DNA of 64,000 nucleotides from positions 27,409 through 91,408 of the forward strand of contig DAIDHZ010000006.1 of assembly GCA_027451825.1 (NCBI GenBank), written 5' to 3'. How positions within the stretch are numbered: position 1 is the stretch's first letter; the number at the start of each line of letters is the position of its first letter. The position numbers were made by a program, and so were the translations under genes. A model generated the notes under the pieces. The model did not search any database. It was not told where the DNA came from and worked only from the letters and a program-made list of their open reading frames with translations. Origin of the DNA: Chlamydiota bacterium (GTDB lineage: Bacteria > Chlamydiota > Chlamydiia > Chlamydiales > SM23-39). Below, in pieces: positions 24,458-33,188 of the stretch.

Positions 24458-25803
24458 AGGGTAGTCAGGGCACTCAAGTCATAGGTTGCATCGGTAAGCA
24501 TCAAAAACGCACCGCTTAAAGCGTCAACAATATCGTCATGGCTGCCTTCAGGGAAGTTTTCTACTTCTCGAAGGAAAGCCTCATTCCATGGTGCCTGGAG
24601 AATTTTAATATTCCCCGCCTCAGCCTGTGAAGAAACAGGGAGAGCCCTAGTCACCTTATCCTGGGTTGCTTTGAAGGTTTTTACATTATAGCCTTGAAGC
24701 ATTCGCACAAGATAATCGACTTCGCTGACTCCAGCTTGGCCTGGATCTTGCTCGACGCCGATTCTGACAGCCACGCCGTCTTGACTTGCTGTGTTTTTAA
24801 TAGCTCCTTGGACACCCAATGGGCTCTGCTGAATTCTGACCATATCCGTGACATACAGGATGTTGTTTTTGTCCTTTTCTAGTCGCAGTCCCACAGTATA
24901 ATCCGGATCGTTGTTCTCTGTTTTTTTCGTAGCCGCCCGGTCCCAATATCGAACTGCCTTTGTGCCTCCCTTGGGAATGGCTTTGACAGTTTCAAAAAAG
25001 CATCTTTGGAAGAACATCCCAGCTGTGGGTCGCACATTCCAATTTCCCATCAGAAGCTGCTCTCTCTCAAATCTAGGCAACGCCTTTAGGTTGGCTAGAT
25101 AGCCAGGATCCTTTTCGAGCAGAATTTTATTATCATGGATATTCGCTGCAATAAAAGAGACGCTCTTAGGCAAACAATGAGGGTCTTTCTCAAGCAACTC
25201 CTCGCGGCTAGAGCTCCAAATCGTCTCATCATTTTGAATGAAAAACCAACGAACTTTTCCACTGCGAGAGGGGATAGGATATCCTGTACTTTCGTCGAGC
25301 CACCATGAGATAAACCTTCTTACCCAAGAATCTGGGTCAGGGTTAGTCGTCGCTCGAATATAAGGCTTCACCCCACAAGTGGATCGATTCCTTGAGAGCA
25401 TATAGACAAATTGGGACCATGAAAAGTGCGTAAGTTCATCAAACCCTATGAGAGGGATTTGCGATCCCTGCCAATCAAAGCGTGTTTTGTCATGTTCGAG
25501 GTGAGCAAATTTTACTCGACCTTTTCCTTCAAAATCCCATTCGAGCGTTGACTCCTTTGGAACGCCATCGGCATGCGGGAAAATTTCACAGCTTGTATCC
25601 CATAGTCCACCGGGATTTCTTACCTGTGTGCTATTTCTGCGGAAAACAACAGCAGAGAATCCGGCAATTTTTCTATGGCGCAAACATTCCGTTAGAAGAG
25701 CCCAGCTTTTTCCTCCTCCTGCAGCGCCACCATAAATCACGATATCGGCTTTATTAATTAGAAAAGATTCCTGAGGTCCTGGCTGAGGTGTAATTTTAGG
25801 CAT
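24454..25803 (-). CDS. Phage terminase large subunit
   Basis: The 449-residue protein has Walker A GGAAGGGKS (25-33), Walker B around LIGFDE (about 115-120), the coupling motif TTNPDP, and nuclease residues in RYWDRAAT, EQDPGQAG and HDDIVDALSGA at the C-terminus. It cuts and packages phage DNA. The ATG at 25803 has GGAGG nearby upstream and overlaps the small-subunit gene by eight bases, so it is preferred over the frame opening at 25836. Unusually it is not followed by portal but by integrase and cargo. Confidence 0.9.
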   Translation of the reverse strand: MPKITPQPGPQESFLINKADIVIYGGAAGGGKSWALLTECLRHRKIAGFSAVVFRRNSTQVRNPGGLWDTSCEIFPHADGVPKESTLEWDFEGKGRVKFAHLEHDKTRFDWQGSQIPLIGFDELTHFSWSQFVYMLSRNRSTCGVKPYIRATTNPDPDSWVRRFISWWLDESTGYPIPSRSGKVRWFFIQNDETIWSSSREELLEKDPHCLPKSVSFIAANIHDNKILLEKDPGYLANLKALPRFEREQLLMGNWNVRPTAGMFFQRCFFETVKAIPKGGTKAVRYWDRAATKKTENNDPDYTVGLRLEKDKNNILYVTDMVRIQQSPLGVQGAIKNTASQDGVAVRIGVEQDPGQAGVSEVDYLVRMLQGYNVKTFKATQDKVTRALPVSSQAEAGNIKILQAPWNEAFLREVENFPEGSHDDIVDALSGAFLMLTDATYDLSALTTL

Positions 25804-26272
25804 TTGGATCCTCCACTTTCTCACCTGTGTAATCATCCCTTCCGTTATCTGGGATGTAAATTTGAACTGGATCTTGGTCTTTGACGATGGTTTCAGTCAC
25901 GATCGTCTCTCTTTGACCAAGCCATATTTTGCCCAGCCAGATGGCCATTGTGGCACTTCGCTGAGCTTGCTGAAATTGATAGCGGCGGAGGGATAGTTTA
26001 TGCAGCCCATTACACCTTTTTCTTAGCTCCGCAAAACCCATACCAAAAGCCTCCTTTAAACGGCGGTCTAAAGTGTCAGAACTGACCCTAAATGCACCCG
26101 CTATTTCTTCCGCTGTTGCTTGCAATTCGATCCAATACAGAACCTGATCAAGATTGATTTCCTTCTCAGGGACGGTTCCATTCCATTGAGAGGGGGGAGC
26201 ATTTGGATCGGTAGGAGCCTTCGTTTTAATCTTAGGTCGCCCGCTAGGCTTCCCGCTCGGTTTCTTAGGCAT
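25796..26272 (-). CDS. Terminase small subunit candidate
   Basis: A 158-residue protein just upstream of the large subunit. After a basic, proline-rich N-terminus (KKPSGKPSGRPKIKTK) comes LDQVLYWIELQATAEEIAGAFRVSSDTLDRRLKEAFG, split as a helix-turn-helix typical of small terminase DNA recognition, then a helical middle. Start taken at the ATG 26272 with GGAG upstream; it overlaps the methyltransferase gene by eight bases. Function by position and HTH. Confidence 0.75.
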   Translation of the reverse strand: MPKKPSGKPSGRPKIKTKAPTDPNAPPSQWNGTVPEKEINLDQVLYWIELQATAEEIAGAFRVSSDTLDRRLKEAFGMGFAELRKRCNGLHKLSLRRYQFQQAQRSATMAIWLGKIWLGQRETIVTETIVKDQDPVQIYIPDNGRDDYTGEKVEDPNA

Positions 26273-27581
26273 AGACTTCTCCATTCAGCTTGATCTCGCA
26301 AGGCTCGTTACGCTGAAGCTTGTACTTGCGATACCGATCCACAATGACATCGCAATACTTTGGATCTAGCTCACACCCAAAGCACCGGCGATTCAGCTGT
26401 TCTGCGGCAATTAGTGTTGACCCTGAACCAAGGAAGAAGTCGAAGACGAGGTCGTTCTTTTTAGAGCTGTTATTGATTAGGTATCCAATCAATGGGATTG
26501 GCTTCATGGTTGGGTGCTCTGCATTCCGTTGGGGCCGGTCAAACTTGAGGAGGGTGGTTTGTTTACGGTTGCTATACCAGCGATGCTTCTCTCCCTCTTT
26601 CCAGCCATAGAGCACTGGGTCATGATCTGTGTACTCTTTGCCACCGAAAAGCACGGGCTCATGCTGCCATTGGTAATCTTGCCTTCCGAGCACAAAAGAA
26701 TTCTTCAACCAGATGAGGCATTGAGTCATTTTCAAATTGGCCTCGCGGAAAAATCGTCTAAACTTTTCCCCTTCTGAGTCAGCGTGAAAAACATAAATTC
26801 CCGCTCCCTCTTTCATGAAGATGAACGCATTCACATAGAAGTCCCTTAAAAGAGCTTCAAAGTCTTCGCTCGATAGGTTGTCGTTTTTGATGGTGAGCTG
26901 ATCTTTCGTTCCCCCTTTATAAGCAACGTTATAGGGAGGATCCGTAATGACAAGGTCAATTAGCTCTGAATCCAGGACTTTTTCAATGTCTCCGTGCAGG
27001 GTAGCCGAGCCGCAAATCAAGCGATGGCGTCCCAGCTGATAAATATCCCCTGGTTTTGTCTTCGGTTCATCAGGGACTTCCTCCTCGTATCCATCATCGA
27101 TCGCCTCAATGTTTTCGGGATCGGGCACTTCAAGTTCGTCTTCCGTAAACCCCCAAGCGAACAGGTCTTTGACCTCCCATTCATTGGCCAAGCGGTCCCA
27201 ATCCCATTCACCTGTGTTTTTATTGCTTCGGATGAGGTATTCTTCAGCCTCTTTTGGCTCTAATTGACGGTTGGGAACTCTCACCTCGATCTCTTCTTTT
27301 CCACGCCCTAGAGCTTTCAGAGCTCTTATCCTCATGTGTCCAGCAAGAATGGTATTGTCCAAGTTCACCACAACGGTTTCTACATAGTTAAAGCTCTTAA
27401 TCGAGTCTTTAAGCTTTTCCATTTGTTCCTTGGTTATCTTTCGCGGATTTTTATCGTGCTCCTTCAAATCCTTGATTTTTCGCATTTCCGTATGCCAGAC
27501 TAGCTCCACAAGAATTTCAGCTGCTGGTTCAACGTCTTCTTCTATGGAGGGGGCAGGCGGTTGCTTTTTACTCTTAGCCAT
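26265..27581 (-). CDS. ParB-domain DNA methyltransferase (N6-adenine or N4-cytosine)
   Basis: With the ATG at 27581 (AGAGAGAC upstream) the product has 438 residues. The N-terminal part (about 30-130) is a ParB-like domain (EHDKNPRKITKEQMEKL; AGHMRIRALKALG). The C-terminal part is a methyltransferase with DPPYN and, later, FFLGSGSTLIAAEQ, i.e. catalytic motif before SAM-binding motif (beta class). Phages use such enzymes to modify their DNA against restriction; no cognate nuclease is adjacent. It overlaps the small terminase gene by eight bases. Confidence 0.87.
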   Translation of the reverse strand: MAKSKKQPPAPSIEEDVEPAAEILVELVWHTEMRKIKDLKEHDKNPRKITKEQMEKLKDSIKSFNYVETVVVNLDNTILAGHMRIRALKALGRGKEEIEVRVPNRQLEPKEAEEYLIRSNKNTGEWDWDRLANEWEVKDLFAWGFTEDELEVPDPENIEAIDDGYEEEVPDEPKTKPGDIYQLGRHRLICGSATLHGDIEKVLDSELIDLVITDPPYNVAYKGGTKDQLTIKNDNLSSEDFEALLRDFYVNAFIFMKEGAGIYVFHADSEGEKFRRFFREANLKMTQCLIWLKNSFVLGRQDYQWQHEPVLFGGKEYTDHDPVLYGWKEGEKHRWYSNRKQTTLLKFDRPQRNAEHPTMKPIPLIGYLINNSSKKNDLVFDFFLGSGSTLIAAEQLNRRCFGCELDPKYCDVIVDRYRKYKLQRNEPCEIKLNGEVYA

Positions 27582-27740
27582 TTTGTCTCTCTGGTTAAAT
27601 TTTTTTCGCCCAAACAGCTTGTAGACCAATTTCTTGCTAAAAGTTGGGCAAGAATTAGTAGCGTGCTTGGTGTTTGAGTATTAGGAGAGTAATTGGGGAG
27701 TAGAGGCTGAGGGTCGTTGAGTAGAAGCCAATCGGCTTAA

Positions 27741-28085
27741 TTAAACTTTGCTTACAATTTCGATGGTAATAGGATAGAGCTCCTCGACCATCTTCCGCTT
27801 TGTTTGACTTAGGGCTGTATCCTTGCCCTTTGTATCCACGAAGCTAATTTCTCCATTGGCATAAAAAACCTGAAAATCGCAGACGTAGCGGACTTTCCCT
27901 GGCAAATCAAAAGGAATTTGTCTGAGGAAAAAGAGCACTTCTCCCGTCTTTTGTAAGAGCTGCAGCCTATCGTAGTAGCTTCGCTCCAATTTCGATGGAA
28001 ACTTCTTCCCATCTCTTTCACAAGGGATCGCGCCGAATTTATGCCTTCGCTGCCTCCCCATATTCTTCTTAAATATGATAGCCAT
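27741..28085 (-). CDS. DUF1064 phage nuclease
   Basis: The region KFGAIPCERDGKKFPSKLE followed by VRYVCDFQVFYANGEISFVDTKGK is the DUF1064 pattern: an Asp in the first strand and Asp-x-Lys in the second, the PD-(D/E)XK core. Related phage proteins act as Holliday-junction or recombination endonucleases. The true start is uncertain (GTG 28127, ATG 28085 or ATG near 28061 are all in frame). It marks the far right of the recognisable phage genes. Confidence 0.75.
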   Translation of the reverse strand: MAIIFKKNMGRQRRHKFGAIPCERDGKKFPSKLERSYYDRLQLLQKTGEVLFFLRQIPFDLPGKVRYVCDFQVFYANGEISFVDTKGKDTALSQTKRKMVEELYPITIEIVSKV

Positions 28086-28180
28086 AACTCCTTCTCGATA
28101 AGTTGATTTTTGGACATTTGAACTCACAAAAAAATCTTTTCTTTTTACACTCTACCATTCATATATACTGTATAAGACAC

Positions 28181-28197
28181 CATCTTGCAACAAGATG
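28181..28197. promoter_or_regulatory. Short hairpin before the 28218 gene
   Basis: CATCTTG, a three-base loop CAA, then CAAGATG form a perfect 7-bp hairpin about 20 bases before the start codon of the next gene. The upstream bases are AT-rich (TATATACTGTATAAG). Likely an operator or a leader hairpin; not a terminator, as no T tract follows. Confidence 0.45.
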
Positions 28198-28217
28198 CAT
28201 AGGAGACAAAAAGTTAA

Positions 28218-28592
28218 ATGCACATCTGCACTTTTCCCCATGACCAATTTGATGTTCATTTACAGCCACAACGATTGAATATTATTTTAGCTCAAGAGGG
28301 AAATCTTTATTTACCTGAAGCTTCAACAGAATCGATCTGGCTTCAGATTCTATTTACTGAGAAAGGATCTTTTACTATCTTCAGCAAAGAAAAAGAGATA
28401 TGCCTAGGCAATTTTCACGGGCCTTCAGTAACGACCAACCCAGATAAATCAGTTCATACAAGACCCGGCGAGCCCATGTTTGATACCCAGCCTCAATTCA
28501 TTTACGTCCCAGAAAAAAAGTTCTGGTATTGTTTGACTCAAGGGTGTTTAATTTTCCCAAAAGAAATGGCTGAAGTGAGCAATAGGGGGTGA
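28218..28592 (+). CDS. Hypothetical protein (124 residues)
   Basis: Cytoplasmic, mixed alpha/beta composition, with no motif I recognise. GGAG lies 14 bases upstream of the ATG. Its stop overlaps the start of the next gene by four bases, so the two are probably co-transcribed. Being the first plus-strand gene after the prophage, it could belong either to the phage right end or to the bacterial flank. Confidence 0.55.
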   Translation: MHICTFPHDQFDVHLQPQRLNIILAQEGNLYLPEASTESIWLQILFTEKGSFTIFSKEKEICLGNFHGPSVTTNPDKSVHTRPGEPMFDTQPQFIYVPEKKFWYCLTQGCLIFPKEMAEVSNRG

Positions 28593-28861
28593 GTATGCAA
28601 TCAGAAACTTGGGGTTATAGCTTTGATGAGAAACCTCCTGAAGTAGGCGAGTACTTTCATTTCAAACTCAAGAGATGCCCGGACCCGAAGGGTGCCTTTT
28701 CTTGTTGCGGAGTCGGGAAAATGGGAAAAGAGGGGATTAAAGTGATTAGTCCGGTCACTTGTGTTGACCTTCAACCAGATGACGAAATCGATCAGTGGAG
28801 AAGCTGTCCAATCACCGATGAACTATGGGAACAAGCCTCTTCCGCGTCTCTTCCTGTATAA
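28589..28861 (+). CDS. Hypothetical protein (90 residues)
   Basis: A small acidic protein with two neighbouring Cys pairs (RCPDPKGAFSCCGVG and VTCVDLQPDDEIDQW), perhaps a metal site. Start overlaps the upstream stop by four bases. The Trp-rich ends (ETWGYSF, DQWRSCP, DELWEQ) are notable. No family recognised. Confidence 0.5.
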   Translation: MSMQSETWGYSFDEKPPEVGEYFHFKLKRCPDPKGAFSCCGVGKMGKEGIKVISPVTCVDLQPDDEIDQWRSCPITDELWEQASSASLPV

Positions 28862-28969
28862 ATTCCGTCCCAATTCAAAATCGACCTCAAGAAACAGGGC
28901 TAGAATCGTCTATCGATAATAGGGTAGTGGTTATAGTCGTTTTCTATGAATAAAGCGAAAAGATGGGTC

Positions 28970-29254
28970 TTATGACGTCTTTTTCGATTTTTCCTGAACC
29001 TCTTGCTCTCTCTTGTTCCAAAGATAGAGAACGTAGGCAAAAAATGGGTTTACCCCAGCCCACATGAGCAGATTTTTAACCCACTCCGATCTAATTTGTG
29101 AATTTCCCGTAAAGATCGATACTCCTTCCATCAAAATAGCAAAACCAAAATAGACAGTCGAAAATACCCATATGAATTTAAAAATGTTGCGTAGGTTTGG
29201 GATAACAGACATGTTGTCAAATACCTGATCAAGAAAAGGAGGCTTTTTGTCCAT
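28970..29254 (-). CDS. Small membrane protein, last gene of four-gene membrane operon
   Basis: A 94-residue protein with two membrane segments (FKFIWVFSTVYFGFAIL and NLLMWAGVNPFFAYVLYLW) and a charged C-terminus. It starts one base after the stop of the upstream membrane-protein gene. Function unknown. Confidence 0.58.
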   Translation of the reverse strand: MDKKPPFLDQVFDNMSVIPNLRNIFKFIWVFSTVYFGFAILMEGVSIFTGNSQIRSEWVKNLLMWAGVNPFFAYVLYLWNKREQEVQEKSKKTS

Positions 29255-29255
29255 A

Positions 29256-29819
29256 CTATGCGTTCCCCATACCAGGTATAGAGCGTTTCAGATGGACCAG
29301 AGGTCTAATCGCTCGGTAATAGGCCCAGCCAAGAGAAAGATTGATAAGGGCTGTGCTGATAGGCGTGATAGGTCTGAATTTAACTACCAATTCAGGATTA
29401 ATCGCTTTTGCAAGCTGTGTATACGACACGCTAAAAAAATAGATCAAAAACAGGTCGAATATAGCCATTTTTAAGATTTGGCCTAATGCATTGAAGTCCT
29501 TTAAATAATCTTTAAAAAATGATTCTCTTAGAAAAGGATTATCTTGCTCCAATTTTACGCCTCTCAAAATAATGTCAGCTGATTGTCCATATAAAAAGCG
29601 TCTCGGATAAAATCCCCAAAAATGCCAAGTTAAGAGTAATAGAACAAAACTTGTGGCGAAAATATTTAAGTGGAGAGAAGCAGTTTTTTGTATAGCCTTC
29701 ATTCCGACAACTATGACAATCATGAACACCATCAGAAGGATAACGCTCACCCTCGATTTGTCGATCTTCTTCTCATTACTTTTATATTCTTCTATTAATT
29801 TCTGATGTGCATCAAACAT
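29256..29819 (-). CDS. Four-helix membrane protein, paralogue of the cargo family
   Basis: Start set at the ATG 29819 because MFDAHQKLIEEYKSN aligns with MNAHQKHDTLVNEY and MNIRQTHQSLLEKY of the paralogues at 21819 and 22493; an upstream ATG at 29843 is less likely. Topology is the same: two membrane segments, the amphipathic LRGVKLEQDNPFLRESF, then two more segments (FDLFLIYFFSVSY and ALINLSLGWAYY). It links the region right of the prophage with the cargo region. Function unknown. Confidence 0.65.
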   Translation of the reverse strand: MFDAHQKLIEEYKSNEKKIDKSRVSVILLMVFMIVIVVGMKAIQKTASLHLNIFATSFVLLLLTWHFWGFYPRRFLYGQSADIILRGVKLEQDNPFLRESFFKDYLKDFNALGQILKMAIFDLFLIYFFSVSYTQLAKAINPELVVKFRPITPISTALINLSLGWAYYRAIRPLVHLKRSIPGMGNA

Positions 29820-29826
29820 TCTTGCC

Positions 29827-30468
29827 TTATTTAGATAATTCAACGATCAATTCTTGTTTATGTTTTAATTCAGAATTACTCTCGGTGAGATTTCTAATGG
29901 CAATTTCTCTTTTCATATGCATTTTGTCGATATTGAGATCATTCTGGTTTAATTTTGGAAGAATAGGCAAAAGTAGCATCGCTACTCCAGTTAAAATTCC
30001 CACCATATTCTTCTTTTGCCATAAGTTGAAAATGTAGATGACCAGAAGTCCTACGCAAGAAAGAATAGCCATCCCAGCTGGTAAGTCTAAATAAAACACC
30101 AAGGCTTCCCAAAAGACAAAGGCCATAGTCCCCATTAACAAACTAGCAGCGATTTTACTTTTTGTTGCCGCGCTTGAAAAATTCGTATCAAAAAATACAA
30201 AAGAAGAAGCCATTGCGCCCCCATAATATAAAACTCTGATCATTTCGAGGTGCAACGAGGGGACAAGGGTATATTTTGCAATATTCATTAGGCCCACCAT
30301 AATTGAGCAGTAGCCCCATGTAATGCAAATCATGAATAGAGCGTCAAGTTTTCCTCTGCGCTCATATTTTCCAAACCGAAAATAGGAACCAGCTACTCCG
30401 ACGAGGTATATCAAAGCCCCTAAGATATTTTCGATTTGCATTAAAAGGTCTGCCTTAAGAGTCATCAT
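29827..30468 (-). CDS. Polytopic membrane protein of unknown function
   Basis: A 213-residue protein with about six membrane segments (for example ALIYLVGVAGSYF, FMICITWGYCSIM, MAFVFWEALVFYL, AILSCVGLLVIYIF, GVAMLLLPILP) and a charged cytoplasmic tail. It overlaps the upstream gene by four bases. It does not show the EGVxLE motif of the paralogue family. Confidence 0.58.
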   Translation of the reverse strand: MMTLKADLLMQIENILGALIYLVGVAGSYFRFGKYERRGKLDALFMICITWGYCSIMVGLMNIAKYTLVPSLHLEMIRVLYYGGAMASSFVFFDTNFSSAATKSKIAASLLMGTMAFVFWEALVFYLDLPAGMAILSCVGLLVIYIFNLWQKKNMVGILTGVAMLLLPILPKLNQNDLNIDKMHMKREIAIRNLTESNSELKHKQELIVELSK

Positions 30469-30773
30469 CTTTTCCGACCTTTTTGTTTATTGATTTCTCT
30501 TTTCCGGAATTCTTCTTCTATAGATTTAGCATTCTGTTTTAATTCTATGTCATCTTTTTCAATGAATTTTTCTTTGAGATATGTGCCTAAGCTAAACATC
30601 GCTATTCCACAGATAAGAGCAATATTAGTATTGCTAAAAGCGAAGACATTCATTGCTATAGTGACTCCGATAAGCGTGAAATTCAAAGGGATCTTGTCAA
30701 AGTATCCTCGTCGTATCCTATCGAAATGAGAAAGTTTAATGAACTCCTCATCTGACATAGAGTTTCCAATCAT
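30465..30773 (-). CDS. Small membrane protein, first gene of four-gene operon
   Basis: A 102-residue protein with two membrane segments (LTLIGVTIAMNVFAF-like region near residue 30 and IALICGIAMFSLGTYL) followed by a long charged, Lys-rich tail (EKDDIELKQNAKSIEEEF). Start context is weak. Co-transcribed with the three downstream genes judging from overlaps. Confidence 0.55.
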   Translation of the reverse strand: MIGNSMSDEEFIKLSHFDRIRRGYFDKIPLNFTLIGVTIAMNVFAFSNTNIALICGIAMFSLGTYLKEKFIEKDDIELKQNAKSIEEEFRKREINKQKGRKR

Positions 30774-31009
30774 TAGCCCTCCAGCTCCAGCGGTTCCTTG
30801 CAGACAAAGTATTCACTGTAATTTAACCTCCTCAGGTACTGTCAGTCAACAATATTTTTGGTAGAATTGTTTTTTTTAATTTTGTAAGGTAGTACCCAGA
30901 GAAAATTGGGAAGAGAAATTGGTCAAGATAGAGTCTGTTGTCCTCCATAGGGAGCCAGCATTTATTGGCATAGGATTTTCCTATTACATTGGGTATATTT
31001 TAGAAAGAT

Positions 31010-31990
31010 ATGAGACTAGCTGCGGCATTCCTCTTAGCTCCTATTATTGCTTTCGCTGCGGGACCTCCGTCTCCTTCTTCTAACCCTGCAGAAAGCCCTT
31101 TGATCTATACGCCCTGGTTCACAGGGCCTCTGCTCGCTCCAACCCCAATAAATATGAAACCAGGTCATCCAGCGATCGAACCGACAGCGACTCTTTTTAA
31201 TACTTATGGCAGATACAACTCTAACTGGAAGCTCAAAAAGCAAGACAGCACCTGGGCAATCAATCCTCTTATAGACTTCCAGTTCGGGATCACAAATAAC
31301 TTAGGAATAGAAACTTTAGTCTCTTTCATTTCCAACTTTAAGAACGGAAAGTCTGCAAGCCATTTTCAAGATACAACCGTACTTTTTGGCTATCAAGTAT
31401 CGAATGACATTAAAGGCTCATGGGTACCGGATTTTAGGCTTATCCTTCAAGAAACATTCCCTACTGGGAACTATCAGAAACTAGATCCAAGTAAAGAAGG
31501 GATTGATTCCACCGGATTTGGTTCATTTCAAACCGGACCTGTGCTCGTATTCCGCAAACTGTTTTATCTGCCAAACAGTTTTTTTTCTCTAAGATGGAGC
31601 ATTGGATACCTCTTTCCTTCAACTGTCAAAGTAAAAGGGTTCAATACCTATGGCGGCGGTTATGGGACTGAGGGGAAAGTAAAACCTGGCCAAACGCTCA
31701 CAGCCTTCCTCTCAGGGGAATACTCCATAAATCAACGATGGGTACTGGCTTTTGATACAGAATTTCTTGCTCAGAGGAAATCTCATTTTACAGGCAAGAA
31801 TGGAGTCAACGATATAGGTGAGGTGGCTAGCACAAGACTTCCTTCCTCTGTGCAAATTAGTTTTGCGCCTGAGGTCGAATATAATTTCTCTCAATCTTCA
31901 GGTTTGCTTGCTGGAGTTTGGTTCACAGTGGCCGGTAAAGATTCGGCAGCTTTTGCCTCAGCGTTTTTGACGTATTTATATATTTTTTAG
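31010..31990 (+). CDS. Outer-membrane beta-barrel protein
   Basis: A 326-residue protein with an N-terminal signal peptide (AAAFLLAPIIAFAAG), a proline-rich stretch, then repeated amphipathic strands (for example FGITNNLGIETLVSF; VSNDIKGSWVPDFRLIL) and a C-terminal Phe (YIF), the hallmark of outer-membrane barrels. It resembles the transporter-like barrels related to the phenol-degradation MetA group. Substrate unknown. It is monocistronic in appearance. Confidence 0.75.
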   Translation: MRLAAAFLLAPIIAFAAGPPSPSSNPAESPLIYTPWFTGPLLAPTPINMKPGHPAIEPTATLFNTYGRYNSNWKLKKQDSTWAINPLIDFQFGITNNLGIETLVSFISNFKNGKSASHFQDTTVLFGYQVSNDIKGSWVPDFRLILQETFPTGNYQKLDPSKEGIDSTGFGSFQTGPVLVFRKLFYLPNSFFSLRWSIGYLFPSTVKVKGFNTYGGGYGTEGKVKPGQTLTAFLSGEYSINQRWVLAFDTEFLAQRKSHFTGKNGVNDIGEVASTRLPSSVQISFAPEVEYNFSQSSGLLAGVWFTVAGKDSAAFASAFLTYLYIF

Positions 31991-32105
31991 AGGACTCTTG
32001 AAATCCGGTTTTAACTTGCGAATATCACTTATTAGCAGTAGATATAAAATTGGATCTCAAAGATCTCATGTTACGTGCTGGATGAATGGAGTTTAAAAAT
32101 ATCAA

Positions 32106-33182
32106 ATGTTAAATAAATTCAGAAGTTCAGCGCATAAAATCTGGAGTCAATGGATCAGCTTTTTACATTTTGCTAGAGACCATAGAATCGAAATCAACCC
32201 CAAAGACTGGTTCAAAGGTGTCGCTCTTTTACTTCTGGGGTGGGGACTTTTAGGCATTGATGCCGTCATTTTTAAAGAACCCATAAATAGCATGGGATAC
32301 AAGATAAATTTCTCTGTGCAATTTGCAACCGGTGTTCTTTTAATAATATTGATTAGACTTGTCTATAAACTGTTAATGCCAAAAAAGCTAGGGGTTGTCG
32401 AGTTTTTAAAAATATCGCATGAAAATGAAATATCCGGTTCAGCGATTCTTCCACCAAAGACTCGGAAAAGATTGATCTTTACAAGAGGGCTTATAGGAGC
32501 GGGTGGATATATTGGCTTTCAATTGGCTAGGGTAGCAGTGGGGACAATTGACAATGCAATCATCTATGGAGCTGATTCATTAATGTATGTTCTTCTGGCA
32601 ATTCTTTTGCTAAAAGAACGATATAATCTGCGAGAGTGGTCTGGAATAGCAACCATGATTTGTGGCATAGCTATCATTGTCCTTTTCGATTTGATGAGTA
32701 TGAATCGAGATCTAGCAATTAAGGGGTGCTTACTTGGATTGAGTTCATCCTTTTCGTTAGCCATAATTCTTATTCTGACAAGCATCATTGTACAACATGA
32801 TCACCCTGTTCGAGTCGTATTTTATCAATGCTTTTGCGGACTGTTAATTTCTTTGTTTTTTCTGCTGATCTCAGCACCTGAAATAGGCTCGTTTGACTTT
32901 GCTCACTTTGATATCAAAAGTGCTCTTGGGGAAGGCTTGCTATACGCAGTAGCTTGTATTTGTTTTCTACAGGCATTTTATTATGTAGATCCAATTATTG
33001 TAGCCATATCAAGCTATTCGTTAGATTTATATGCTGTTTTATTCAATTCATGGATTAATGATGAGCTAATAAACACTCAAACAGGTGTAAGTGCCATATT
33101 AATAGCTCTTGGGAGTGCTATTCTAATTCGAGCAGAATATAAGAAATTTAGAAAAAAACAGCAAAATCAGACTAAAGAATAG
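32106..33182 (+). CDS. EamA/DMT-family transporter
   Basis: A 358-residue protein with about ten membrane segments and the EamA-type internal repeat (ADSLMYVLLAILLLKERYNLREWSGI is the conserved end of the first half). EamA transporters move small metabolites; in chlamydiae an EamA-type carrier exchanges S-adenosylmethionine and S-adenosylhomocysteine. Next to a methyltransferase and an AdoHcy-hydrolase-like gene this function is plausible but unproven. Genes are convergent with the cassette at 33189. Confidence 0.8.
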   Translation: MLNKFRSSAHKIWSQWISFLHFARDHRIEINPKDWFKGVALLLLGWGLLGIDAVIFKEPINSMGYKINFSVQFATGVLLIILIRLVYKLLMPKKLGVVEFLKISHENEISGSAILPPKTRKRLIFTRGLIGAGGYIGFQLARVAVGTIDNAIIYGADSLMYVLLAILLLKERYNLREWSGIATMICGIAIIVLFDLMSMNRDLAIKGCLLGLSSSFSLAIILILTSIIVQHDHPVRVVFYQCFCGLLISLFFLLISAPEIGSFDFAHFDIKSALGEGLLYAVACICFLQAFYYVDPIIVAISSYSLDLYAVLFNSWINDELINTQTGVSAILIALGSAILIRAEYKKFRKKQQNQTKE

Positions 33183-33188
33183 CCTATA

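Larger units (their letters stand above)
1..28127 (-). mobile_element. Contractile-tailed prophage (left end outside window)
   Basis: A continuous minus-strand set of virion genes runs from nuclease, methyltransferase and terminase (24.4-28.1 kb) to portal, head, neck, sheath, tube, tape measure, baseplate and spike (1-17.3 kb). Presence of terminase, portal and capsid marks a phage rather than a contractile injection system without a head. The family set (DUF1073 portal, DUF2213, DUF2184, DUF4054, DUF3383, DUF3277, gp138, DUF2612) is the one found in a group of myovirus-like prophages of proteobacteria. No lysis, replication or repressor gene is visible, so these may lie beyond position 1 or be missing. 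The right boundary is placed at the DUF1064 gene; no att repeat was identified. Confidence 0.88.

Noticed and set aside
30860..30890. Terminator AACAAT...ATTGTT with T tract
   Set aside because: Six-bp AT-rich stem on the strand without an upstream gene; too weak.
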